Positions 7,075-13,932 of a DNA stretch of 46,417 nucleotides are shown here, in pieces. Position 1 is the first letter of the stretch; each line of letters opens with the position of its first letter. Under the pieces are notes generated by a model, which made no database searches, was not told where the DNA came from, and saw only the letters and a list, made by a program, of their open reading frames with translations. A program made the translations under genes and the position numbers. The DNA comes from Nostoc sp. XA010 (GTDB lineage Bacteria; Cyanobacteriota; Cyanobacteriia; Cyanobacteriales; Nostocaceae), in NCBI RefSeq assembly GCF_020829625.1, contig NZ_JAIVFX010000036.1:7373-53789 (forward strand), written 5' to 3'.

Positions 7075-8527
7075 CAAAGTAAATCGGTTTGCCGTTGAAA
7101 TGGTTATAAATGTCCTCTGGGTTAAACCAGCTTGGCAGCGTGCGCTCTGCATCCCTTAATTCCTCCCCACTGTCATCAATCAAGCCACGAATAATCTTGA
7201 CCCTAGAAAGCGGTGTTTTCCCGTTAGCTGAGAATTTCTGAATGAGTATTGTACCCGCCTCCCTCATTGCTTGTGTTTTTTCTGGATAGCTTGAATTTGT
7301 GTCATTGTGGGTAATACCAGTTACATAAACTTTTGCTTTCCTAGTGTCTGTCAGATGCAGTTTGTAAAACTTTTCTGCGGGTTCACCAATCAATGATTTC
7401 AAGTTGGTGTACTCATCAATAAGCACTTGTTCGGGCGCTATCTTTGCAGGCTGCTCTAAGTCATTTTTCCCTTTAATTCTTAATAGCCAATGCTCACACA
7501 GACTATCAAGCGCAGTACCTATCTCTAACTCGGACTCTGCAATATTTTGAGTAGCAAGATATTGCCATGCTTTAGAGTTGTCTCCAGTCGCGTGGCGGTC
7601 AATTAAGTAGTAAATGGGAATCCCTAAGCAATGCTTTCTAACAAGAGCTATAGCCGCGCTCGTGTAAGTTTTACCTGACCCCTGGCGACCGATTAACCAC
7701 AGTGGGGTTAAGTTGTCGATAATCTTCCATAACCATCCATCTTCATGGACTTTGAGCGCTTCTATAAGCTCAGTTGCTCGTTGCTGGTCAACTGACTGCT
7801 GATTGTCATTTTCTGCGATCGCTCCTTTGGTTTTACCCTCAATCTTGCCGCGTTCAAGTTCAGCCTTGGCTTTATCCCGCAGATTCTCAGCAATGGTTTT
7901 ATCCATCACAGAATGATTAACAGCACGGGCTTTCATAAAGTCCTCTAGCTGAATTCGAGCCTTGGCGCGTTCGTTTTCCTCATCGGTTAGCCCCAATTGT
8001 TTACGAGAATGAACGTCTAGGTCAGTTAATCCATCTTTCAAGCGTTCAGTGTAAAGCTGGGTCGAATGCTGCTTAATTTCACGTTTGTGCTTGTTTTGCT
8101 GCCAAGTTGCATAGTCGTAAGTCTTTTCGAGTTCGCCCAGTTCATAATCCGTGCGCTTGAGGCGTTGCGAACGCACGAGCAAACAACCCACGACACCCCA
8201 TAGCCCAATAACTGCAATCCCATATCCTAGCAACTGATTAGGGTTGTCTGTAGGCAAATCACGCACCCATTGAATAGCATCACCCTTGTAGGGAATGATG
8301 CTGCTATACAATCCGTAGCGCTGCCATTCTTCAGTGAGGACAAAACGCGGCATCTGGCAAAAACGCTTATCCAAAGCTATTTGGCTGTGTACGCCGTTTG
8401 CTGATCTTGGACAAAATTGAATTTGTGTCAAATCGTAGGGCTGACGTGTTTGCGATGTTGCCAGCCCGATGATTGCAGCTACACCACACACACCAGCCAG
8501 CGCTAACTCGAAAACACCCTGTTTCAT
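7067..8527 (-). CDS. Membrane-anchored P-loop ATPase A (FtsK/HerA/VirD4-like, tentative)
   Basis: This 486-residue protein has transmembrane segments at about 6-24 and 100-118, a charged coiled-coil linker (about 125-260), Walker A GRQGSGKT (280-287) and Walker B VLIDEYT (368-374). A long helical anchor followed by a compact P-loop domain is the plan of DNA-pumping or coupling ATPases (FtsK, VirD4, TraB). The family itself could not be named with certainty. Its start overlaps the membrane-protein gene upstream by ATGA, and its end overlaps the tiny ORF at 6940-7074. It is the likely motor of operon A and a functional counterpart of the ATPase at 42379-43908. Confidence 0.75.
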   Translation of the reverse strand: MKQGVFELALAGVCGVAAIIGLATSQTRQPYDLTQIQFCPRSANGVHSQIALDKRFCQMPRFVLTEEWQRYGLYSSIIPYKGDAIQWVRDLPTDNPNQLLGYGIAVIGLWGVVGCLLVRSQRLKRTDYELGELEKTYDYATWQQNKHKREIKQHSTQLYTERLKDGLTDLDVHSRKQLGLTDEENERAKARIQLEDFMKARAVNHSVMDKTIAENLRDKAKAELERGKIEGKTKGAIAENDNQQSVDQQRATELIEALKVHEDGWLWKIIDNLTPLWLIGRQGSGKTYTSAAIALVRKHCLGIPIYYLIDRHATGDNSKAWQYLATQNIAESELEIGTALDSLCEHWLLRIKGKNDLEQPAKIAPEQVLIDEYTNLKSLIGEPAEKFYKLHLTDTRKAKVYVTGITHNDTNSSYPEKTQAMREAGTILIQKFSANGKTPLSRVKIIRGLIDDSGEELRDAERTLPSWFNPEDIYNHFNGKPIYFDA

Positions 8528-9093
8528 GAGCGCCCCTTAAAAATAATTGCAATAGAGCCAATGAATAAAGCCAACGCGACTGCAATACTTAACCAAGGGT
8601 CTGATTGCGGATTCTGTTTTTCAATGGTTTGGATGTCTTGGCTAATCTGGGACACTGTTTCTTTAGTCAAATTCTCAAAATATTGATAGTCTTTGACTGC
8701 TAGCCAAGTTGTGATACCTGCAAACACCAAGCCCCCAGCAGTTTTTAAAACATTTTGCATATTATCTACCTCTAGTCCGTCACTGTTGTAATTAACTCTC
8801 AAGCCCGTTAGCCCAGCGAGAGAGCCAACGCTGCACATAGAAAACGAGAGCGAAATTGCCAACCAGAGATTAACGCCACCGCCAGTTATTAAGAGATATT
8901 TAGCTATAAAGAATCCCGTAGAATTTAGCGACCAGCCAACAAAAAATCTCGTCAATTTTTCAGTTGTATTGATAATATCTTTGCGGTGCTGCTTGCGTGA
9001 CTCTAAATGTTCTATTAAGTCTTTTGGTAACGGCGTATCTGGGGCGATTTCGCTTACTACTGACTCAATACTGTCTTCAATGTCGTATGTCAT
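8524..9093 (-). CDS. Four-helix membrane protein of operon A
   Basis: This 189-residue protein has an acidic cytoplasmic-type N-terminus (about 1-45) and hydrophobic segments near 50-70, 75-97, 116-132 and 167-185. The last ends in a basic tail (FKGRS). It overlaps the downstream ATPase gene by ATGA, which implies tight translational coupling and probably a membrane complex with the ATPase. A hairpin (9115-9150) lies just upstream of its start. No recognised family. Confidence 0.75.
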   Translation of the reverse strand: MTYDIEDSIESVVSEIAPDTPLPKDLIEHLESRKQHRKDIINTTEKLTRFFVGWSLNSTGFFIAKYLLITGGGVNLWLAISLSFSMCSVGSLAGLTGLRVNYNSDGLEVDNMQNVLKTAGGLVFAGITTWLAVKDYQYFENLTKETVSQISQDIQTIEKQNPQSDPWLSIAVALALFIGSIAIIFKGRS

Positions 9094-9114
9094 ATCTGTA
9101 TTAGGTATTTCTCG

Positions 9115-9150
9115 AACCCGTCAGCGCTCGGCTAAAGTTACTGACGGGTT
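9115..9150. terminator. Intergenic hairpin inside operon A
   Basis: Arms AACCCGTCAG (9115-9124) and CTGACGGGTT (9141-9150) are perfect 10-bp complements with a 16-base loop. The hairpin lies between the stop of the 217-residue gene and the start of the membrane-protein gene. Read on the plus strand it is followed by a T-rich stretch. In the operon's own direction it lacks a T-run and could instead be a processing or attenuation site. Confidence 0.55.
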
Positions 9151-9156
9151 TATTTA

Positions 9157-9810
9157 TTAGAAACCTAGCAGAGCATCCTTGATTTTTTGTACAATAGAGC
9201 GCCCTACATATTGCTTTTTTGGCTTGAAATCATCACGAGCGTTATCACCCATTTCTAAGTAATACTTGCCCAGTTCTCTATCATGTTGCAGGTCAATTGT
9301 TTGTTGTCTAATGTCTGTCTGCAACTCCGCCTGCAACATCTTATATTCCCCGTCAACTTGCATCATGTGTTTATCCACCCAAGCCTTCAGTAATAGATGG
9401 TCTGTTGCTTGTTGATGGCGCAGCGCTTCTTTCTCCTTGGATGAAGTGAAATCAAGCTTCATCTCTTCTAGGATGTTAGCTAGATGAGTATCAGCTAAAA
9501 TCGCTGACTGCACTGCTCTTTCAATCTTCTCGCCGCTAACACCAGCTTGTTTGTAGATGTCACTCAGGACTACGTTTAAGTCCTCAGTCCCTTTGATAGC
9601 GGCTAGCATTTGCTCTCTAACCTGTGGGGCAAATTCGCTAATCTTCGCCCCGTCATTGCCCATTTGTCCTATCAACTTCAGGGCTGACTTATCACCTGTT
9701 AGCGCTCTGACTACTAAGTTGGTAGATGCATTGAATTTAGTTTTTAATTGGCGCTCTAGGTGGCGTGATTTGTAAGTTACCAGATTCTTTAGCTTGATTG
9801 AACTTTTCAC
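9157..9810 (-). CDS. Helical hypothetical protein of operon A (217 aa)
   Basis: GTG start at 9808-9810 preceded by AAAGGAAT at good spacing. The protein is basic at the N-terminus, then almost wholly helical, with a predicted coiled coil in the second half ('QAELQTDIRQQTIDLQHDRE'). It has no membrane segment. It overlaps the 3' end of the upstream gene by 74 bp in another frame. Family not recognised; its position suggests a soluble component of the membrane ATPase complex. Confidence 0.7.
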   Translation of the reverse strand: MKSSIKLKNLVTYKSRHLERQLKTKFNASTNLVVRALTGDKSALKLIGQMGNDGAKISEFAPQVREQMLAAIKGTEDLNVVLSDIYKQAGVSGEKIERAVQSAILADTHLANILEEMKLDFTSSKEKEALRHQQATDHLLLKAWVDKHMMQVDGEYKMLQAELQTDIRQQTIDLQHDRELGKYYLEMGDNARDDFKPKKQYVGRSIVQKIKDALLGF

Positions 9811-10012
9811 AGCGATATTCCTTTGATGGGGTAAATATTTTGTTGCAGTGGTACTCCATTCGCCTTACATATTGCTCAATATTTGACTTTCGTTTGAGAT
9901 ATTGCTGATAGCTTGATTGCTCTAGTATTGGCATATATACCCAATTGTGCAGGGGTAAAATCACGGCAGCGAGTGCAGTTAAACTAACAGCAATTCTTGA
10001 GAAGTAGCTCAT
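9737..10012 (-). CDS. Small single-span membrane protein of operon A
   Basis: From ATG 10010-10012 this is a 91-residue protein with an N-terminal hydrophobic segment ('IAVSLTALAAVILPLHNW') and a basic soluble tail containing two cysteines ('YHCNKIF', 'YRCEKF'), possibly a disulfide pair if exported. An upstream TTG at 10051 in frame is less likely. The 3' end overlaps the next gene by 74 bp. No family recognised. Confidence 0.6.
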   Translation of the reverse strand: MSYFSRIAVSLTALAAVILPLHNWVYMPILEQSSYQQYLKRKSNIEQYVRRMEYHCNKIFTPSKEYRCEKFNQAKESGNLQITPPRAPIKN

Positions 10013-10058
10013 TCTACAAGAGCGAATCACCAAGCACTCAAGCAGCGTCAAGTTATCG

Positions 10059-10727
10059 CTATTGAGCGGCGTTGAGCCTTGCGAGGATTGAGAATTGGGT
10101 GCTTTTAATGTTTTGGCGGATGACTCCCATATCCGCTTTGATGTCTCCTGAGAAGTTGTTAACCTTTTGGTTTAATCTAGAAGCTCTGTTGCTAACGTGT
10201 TCTCGCAAGTCTTGGGCGTTAGTCTCAAATGATTGCTCAATGACATCAAATTTCTGATCAACGTAGCTCTTGATTGCAGCCGTTACAGTACTGATGAATT
10301 GGCTGTAGTCGGTAAAAGTGTCGTCAACGTTTTCAGCAATACTTAATGTTTCTTGTTCAGTTAACTCAAACCCCAGCGCCGATGATTGGGCTGTTACAAT
10401 TTGACGCTTATCTGAGCTAGTTACAGTGATGCTGTTAATCTCTTGGGCAGCGATTGTAAGCTGACTGTTATCAAGTTCAGCGTCAGGTTGTGCATCTTCT
10501 GACCCTACTAGAAACGTTTCTTCAACGGGTTCATCAACTACAGATAATTGGCTTGTCGATTTGACTTTGAGATAGTCAACGGCTTGACTCAATTGCTCTT
10601 TGGTGGGATTGTCAAGGTCATCGCACTCGACAGCAAGCGCAGCTGTTGTGTAATCATCTTTAGTGAATCCTTGATAACCCTGTTTGTACAAACGAGCGCG
10701 GACATTGTTAGTAAATTTGTCAGACAT
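10059..10727 (-). CDS. Hypothetical coiled-coil protein of operon A (222 aa)
   Basis: Strong Shine-Dalgarno TAAGGAG lies just upstream of ATG 10727. The protein has a short helical N-terminal domain, a long acidic low-complexity middle (about 60-130), and a C-terminal region rich in heptad-like spacing ('VDQKFDVIEQSFETNAQDLR'). Such a plan suits a structural or tethering protein. It follows the 170-residue gene by 12 bp and so is co-transcribed. Not recognised as a known family. Confidence 0.72.
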   Translation of the reverse strand: MSDKFTNNVRARLYKQGYQGFTKDDYTTAALAVECDDLDNPTKEQLSQAVDYLKVKSTSQLSVVDEPVEETFLVGSEDAQPDAELDNSQLTIAAQEINSITVTSSDKRQIVTAQSSALGFELTEQETLSIAENVDDTFTDYSQFISTVTAAIKSYVDQKFDVIEQSFETNAQDLREHVSNRASRLNQKVNNFSGDIKADMGVIRQNIKSTQFSILARLNAAQ

Positions 10728-10739
10728 GATGATTACTCC

Positions 10740-11252
10740 TTAAAGGGCTAGTGCTAAAACTGAGATCGTTGCGGATTTCATCGGTTGCGGTCGTCTGTTG
10801 ATTGCCCATTTAGCAGCAACAAACGCAACAAGGGCTAAATCCTTGCTCTGATATGAGTGAAGGGCGTTATAACTTAGATTTGCTTGGCTAAACCAGTAAT
10901 AACGAGTGCTGCGTGGTACATCGTCAAGATTGATTTTTAGATAGTCTGCCAGCGCGACTAGGAATTGCTGACCTGTGTATTGAACTTCTTCGGCATCATA
11001 GAAGTGTTTAAAGGCTTGCCAGCGTTCGCTAAAATCAGAGGTTCTAAAAGAAAAGGCTGAACACTTACGCTTCATGCCTGCATAGGTTTCAACAATGCTT
11101 ATGGCTTTTTCGGATTCAATGGAGAGCGAGAAATATTGCTTCAAGGATGCGACTGTGCGATACCAAGTGATATCTGAAATGCCTTTTCCCGTGATGCCCT
11201 CGTAAGTTTCTTTGAGCAAGCGATACTTAGCTACATATTTTTTTGTTGCCAC
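10740..11252 (-). CDS. Hypothetical protein, first gene of the operon A core (170 aa)
   Basis: GTG start at 11250-11252. The N-terminal 60 residues ('GISDITWYRTVASLKQYFSL') suggest a helix-turn-helix-like fold; the middle is aromatic-rich ('RSTRYYWFSQANLSYNALHS'). About 330 bp of upstream DNA contains two near-identical 19-bp repeats, so this gene probably begins a transcript of its own and may regulate it. No known family was recognised. Confidence 0.68.
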   Translation of the reverse strand: MATKKYVAKYRLLKETYEGITGKGISDITWYRTVASLKQYFSLSIESEKAISIVETYAGMKRKCSAFSFRTSDFSERWQAFKHFYDAEEVQYTGQQFLVALADYLKINLDDVPRSTRYYWFSQANLSYNALHSYQSKDLALVAFVAAKWAINRRPQPMKSATISVLALAL

Positions 11253-11318
11253 ATTAACTCTGTTTTATTACTTGAGTGTGTATAAAATTGACCGACTATC
11301 CGTAAATTCCAGTTATTT

Positions 11319-11369
11319 GATAGGCTAAATTAGCTAGAAACAGTTATCCTGATACGCCAAATTAGCTAG
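11319..11369. promoter_or_regulatory. Two 19-bp direct repeats upstream of the operon A core
   Basis: GATAGGCTAAATTAGCTAG (11319-11337) and GATACGCCAAATTAGCTAG (11351-11369) differ at two positions and start 32 bp apart, about three helical turns. They lie 67-118 bp upstream of the gene starting at 11252. This is a candidate operator pair. Confidence 0.6.
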
Positions 11370-11430
11370 GCACTATCAATAACCTTGGATCTTGGACTTT
11401 AGACAAATGTTTTAGCCTTGGTTTTATCGG

Positions 11431-11583
11431 CTATAACCATGCAATAACAAGGTTTGTCAGCTTTGATGACATACTGACACTTTCTCGTTTACCCCCACGA
11501 ATACGCCCCTTTTGGACTAGTTGACGCGCTTGTACCAAAGCCTTTGTCCGCGACGCGCGGTAATAGATGTTACCAAGGGTCAG
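11431..11583 (-). CDS. Very small basic protein with probable CTG start
   Basis: The minus frame after the stop of the preceding gene reads 'TLGNIYYRASRTKALVQARQ' then 'LVQKGRIRGGKRE' and ends at TAG 11431-11433, about 50 residues. The codons look like real protein (aromatic-rich, then basic, then a hydrophobic end). There is no ATG, GTG or TTG at the right place. A CTG overlaps the TGA of the upstream gene as CTGA, mirroring the ATGA couplings used elsewhere in this operon. It may use CTG, or be a recently damaged gene. Confidence 0.4.
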   Translation of the reverse strand: MTLGNIYYRASRTKALVQARQLVQKGRIRGGKRESVSMSSKLTNLVIAWL

Positions 11584-11852
11584 AACAAACTCAACTGTAT
11601 TGAGTTGTTAGTTATCTCTGCTGTGTGCTGTTTATATAAGCTCGGAATTTCATAACAACGCCTTAGCACTTTGTCACGATTGAGCTTTAAGTCAGCGCTC
11701 TTAGACTGACGCGGTAAAGGACGGAAATAATATTGTGTGTGTCTGATACTGTCATTGCTATAGAGATAGCGATAGAGAGCGCCATCGATACTGTAGGTTT
11801 TGGATTTGCTTAGGAGGGTTACGCATCCTACAAGCTGTTTATCGATCATCAT
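11580..11852 (-). CDS. Small hypothetical protein (90 aa) coupled to upstream gene
   Basis: ATG at 11850-11852 has GGGAG six bases upstream and overlaps the end of the preceding gene by 14 bp. The product is basic, with 'YSIDGALYRYLYSNDS' and a C-terminus 'IQLSLF'. It has no membrane segment and no recognised family. Its downstream stop overlaps the CTG of the next tiny ORF. Confidence 0.5.
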   Translation of the reverse strand: MMIDKQLVGCVTLLSKSKTYSIDGALYRYLYSNDSIRHTQYYFRPLPRQSKSADLKLNRDKVLRRCYEIPSLYKQHTAEITNNSIQLSLF

Positions 11853-12354
11853 TCTTGTCTCCCGCAACACACGCGCCTGTCAAGCTTGCACCCAGGAAAA
11901 CCGCTATAGAGGCGATGGCACTTCCTTCAAAAATCTTGGCGTTGTAAATCCATGTGGGTTGATATTCCTCGCCTCTACTTTCTTCAATCCGGTCAAACCC
12001 GTGACAAAAGATAGAACCAACTACCATAAAACTAGTAGTTACCAAGCTCACAATTGCTACTGATGACGCTCCATTAAGTATGAATGAGTTAATCTTTTTA
12101 CGCCAAGTTTTCACACGGCGAATGTGCATTACTGGCTTTTGTTCTAGATATGAATGCCACTCTTGATCAGTAAAATTTGTGGGCTTGTAATCATAGGGTT
12201 CGTGTTCGTCCAATAGTTCGCCTACTGCTTGGATTGCGTCGCCTAGCATCACGTCTGGGGAGTATTCTAGTTGTCCAAATTCCTTAGAATCTCGGATTTC
12301 TCTGAGCCAGCGATCTATTGCTTCTAACCTTCGTAATTGATTTTGATTAAGCAT
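11839..12354 (-). CDS. Two-span membrane protein, promoter-proximal gene of operon A
   Basis: The frame is open to 12540, but only from ATG 12352-12354 does it look like protein; a GAGAAAG lies just upstream. The 171-residue product has a helical, charged N-terminal half and membrane segments at about 91-117 and 142-164. It is followed by small coupled genes. Family not recognised. A good minus-strand promoter is seen at 12625-12653, giving a leader of about 260 bases. Confidence 0.62.
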   Translation of the reverse strand: MLNQNQLRRLEAIDRWLREIRDSKEFGQLEYSPDVMLGDAIQAVGELLDEHEPYDYKPTNFTDQEWHSYLEQKPVMHIRRVKTWRKKINSFILNGASSVAIVSLVTTSFMVVGSIFCHGFDRIEESRGEEYQPTWIYNAKIFEGSAIASIAVFLGASLTGACVAGDKNDDR

Positions 12355-12613
12355 TACTTTCTCAAAAGGTAGTTCGTTGATTGCTTCTTGCGTTGCGTAA
12401 ATTGATATGCATGAATTCTCTGTCCTAATGCAGACACGCACAATTACCGTGACCGTTGAAAATGAACGGACGCAATGCAGATATTGCTGTGAATAGTTGA
12501 ATGCTCTCAAAACAGCGCTTGCAACCCTTGTAACCCTCAAAAGGAAGTCGCCTTAGCGTTTTGCGCTTGGGTATTACTTGCGTCTGCCTTAAGTTATTGA
12601 CGTATCGATAACC

Positions 12614-12653
12614 TTGACACTAATATAGTAAGTGAAGTTAAGCAAAGTGTCAA
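12614..12653. promoter_or_regulatory. Divergent promoter with dyad TTGACACT / AGTGTCAA
   Basis: Perfect 8-bp inverted arms lie at 12614-12621 and 12646-12653. On the minus strand TTGACA (12653-12648), a 17-base spacer and TACTAT (12630-12625) form a good sigma-70-like promoter for operon A. On the plus strand the other arm gives TTGACA facing the RHH gene, with a weaker -10. A regulator binding the dyad would cover both -35 elements; the RHH protein at 12729 is the natural candidate. Confidence 0.6.
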
Positions 12654-12728
12654 CACTTCTCTTACAATAATTGCAAATAGCTTAGAAGTGGTATTTAATA
12701 GCTCCATAAAGCATACTTTCTATGCGTA

Positions 12729-12896
12729 ATGGCTACAAAAAAACCACGATTAACAATTTATATGGCATCACAGGAATTATTAGACGACCTACAAGCAATT
12801 GCCGATGAGCAACAACGATCAGTTTCCAATCTTGCTAGCATCGCACTTGCGGATTGGATAGCTCAATATAAAGAACGAAAAAAAGAGAACAAATAA
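12729..12896 (+). CDS. Ribbon-helix-helix (CopG/Arc-type) regulator
   Basis: This 55-residue protein has the RHH plan: a short strand 'RLTIYMA', helix 'ELLDDLQAIADEQ', turn, and helix 'VSNLASIALADWIAQYKE'. Such proteins bind DNA as dimers and commonly control plasmid replication or partition genes. It lies directly downstream of the divergent promoter dyad and upstream of a hypothetical gene and the rep gene. No strong ribosome-binding site is evident. Confidence 0.75.
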   Translation: MATKKPRLTIYMASQELLDDLQAIADEQQRSVSNLASIALADWIAQYKERKKENK

Positions 12897-12935
12897 AATT
12901 ATCGACTCAGAGCAAACAAAAGGCGATCACGTATA

Positions 12936-13661
12936 ATGTTGACCCTGAAAGACCCACCAAGCGATTTTCAACTCCCGCCGCACAACGAATCGGCATTAGA
13001 GATGCTTAGGGAGGCGAAAGACTATGCGTCCACTCAAGCTCTAGCGGCTGGTGGTGCTGCGCTGGCTACAGGAGGCATAGTTCATCCATTTGGCTGGGTT
13101 CTTTTTGGATTGGCTTACAAGCCATTGGTAGCAACTCAAAAACTGGCGCGGTTGGAAAAATTAACAGATGTACTTTTGAATGAGTTTAAAAGCAAGGGGA
13201 TACAAATCTTTCCGGTGCTTAAGCCAGAGGATAAGAACCCGATTGACTTGTTTGTGAGATTTGAGCGAAAAATTCACCTGTTTATCTCCATTCGCTCAAT
13301 AGGAGATAAGGAGATTGTCTACAACGAAGCCAGAGAGGTTTTGCAGATCAAGAGGAAAGACAAACATGGACTAAAAGTGTGGAACCCTTGCCCACTGCTT
13401 GAGTTAGCAGATTACGAGAAGTGGTTAAGCAAGAACAGAGACTTGTTTGCAATGTCTTCCCGTGAAGCTACAAAAACGCCCTCAGCAAAAGTTTTGGTCT
13501 TATGGCCTCCCACCAAGGCGGCTATTGATCACAATCCACATCTTTATTCTGAAGTTGGAAGTATGAAAATTCTGGCTCTTAGAAGAAAAGGTACTGCATT
13601 TGTTATTCAACAGGAGGAAGTAATCGAGTTTGTCAAGGCGACTTTAGCCAAGTACTCATAG
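12936..13661 (+). CDS. Hypothetical protein upstream of rep (241 aa)
   Basis: A glycine/alanine-rich hydrophobic stretch (about residues 34-60) is followed by a soluble alpha/beta domain with 'PIDLFVRFERKIHLFISI' and 'EVLQIKRKDKHGLKVWNP'. The D...E...IKRK spacing is reminiscent of restriction-endonuclease-like folds, but this is only a weak resemblance. It follows the RHH gene on the plus strand by 39 bp, probably in one transcript, and ends at the hairpin 13672-13707. Confidence 0.65.
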   Translation: MLTLKDPPSDFQLPPHNESALEMLREAKDYASTQALAAGGAALATGGIVHPFGWVLFGLAYKPLVATQKLARLEKLTDVLLNEFKSKGIQIFPVLKPEDKNPIDLFVRFERKIHLFISIRSIGDKEIVYNEAREVLQIKRKDKHGLKVWNPCPLLELADYEKWLSKNRDLFAMSSREATKTPSAKVLVLWPPTKAAIDHNPHLYSEVGSMKILALRRKGTAFVIQQEEVIEFVKATLAKYS

Positions 13662-13671
13662 GCAAAACAAC

Positions 13672-13707
13672 GAAAACCCCGCGTCCCGGTAGGACAGCAG
13701 GGTTTTC
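13672..13707. terminator. Probable transcription terminator hairpin
   Basis: GAAAACCC (13672-13679) pairs with GGGTTTTC (13700-13707), and an inner GTCC/GGAC pair (13683-13686 / 13692-13695) extends the stem. It follows the 241-residue gene by 10 bp. The T-run is within the 3' arm. Confidence 0.6.
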
Positions 13708-13818
13708 AAACGGAATTGGGGTTATCGGGTCGCAAGCCTAATTAATATCCCTAACAGTAATTTTATCGTACATGATTCGGTGTAAAGCCAATGTAACACT
13801 GGCTCACCAGATGTAAAC

Positions 13819-13925
13819 AACGTTTCAGGAATTTTATGTAATTTTGTTCTTATATTTCTGAACGTTTGTATATAAGATTACTTTCGGGATAGCTCCAATT
13901 CCTCCAACACACAAACTGGAGGAAT
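13819..13925 (+). promoter_or_regulatory. rep leader: dyad plus hairpin that hides the ribosome-binding site
   Basis: ATTCCTCCA (13898-13906) and TGGAGGAAT (13917-13925) form a perfect 9-bp stem with a 10-base loop. The second arm contains the GGAGGA Shine-Dalgarno of the rep gene (ATG 13933). Upstream, AACGTTTCAG (13819-13828) and CTGAACGTT (13858-13866) form an imperfect dyad. A TATAAG-type -10 lies near 13871-13876. The arrangement predicts translational control of the initiator. Confidence 0.65.
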
Positions 13926-13932
13926 AGTTATC

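Noticed and set aside
12355..12540. An upstream extension of the first operon A gene from a TTG
   Set aside because: The extra 62 residues look non-coding and a better ATG with a ribosome-binding site exists at 12354.
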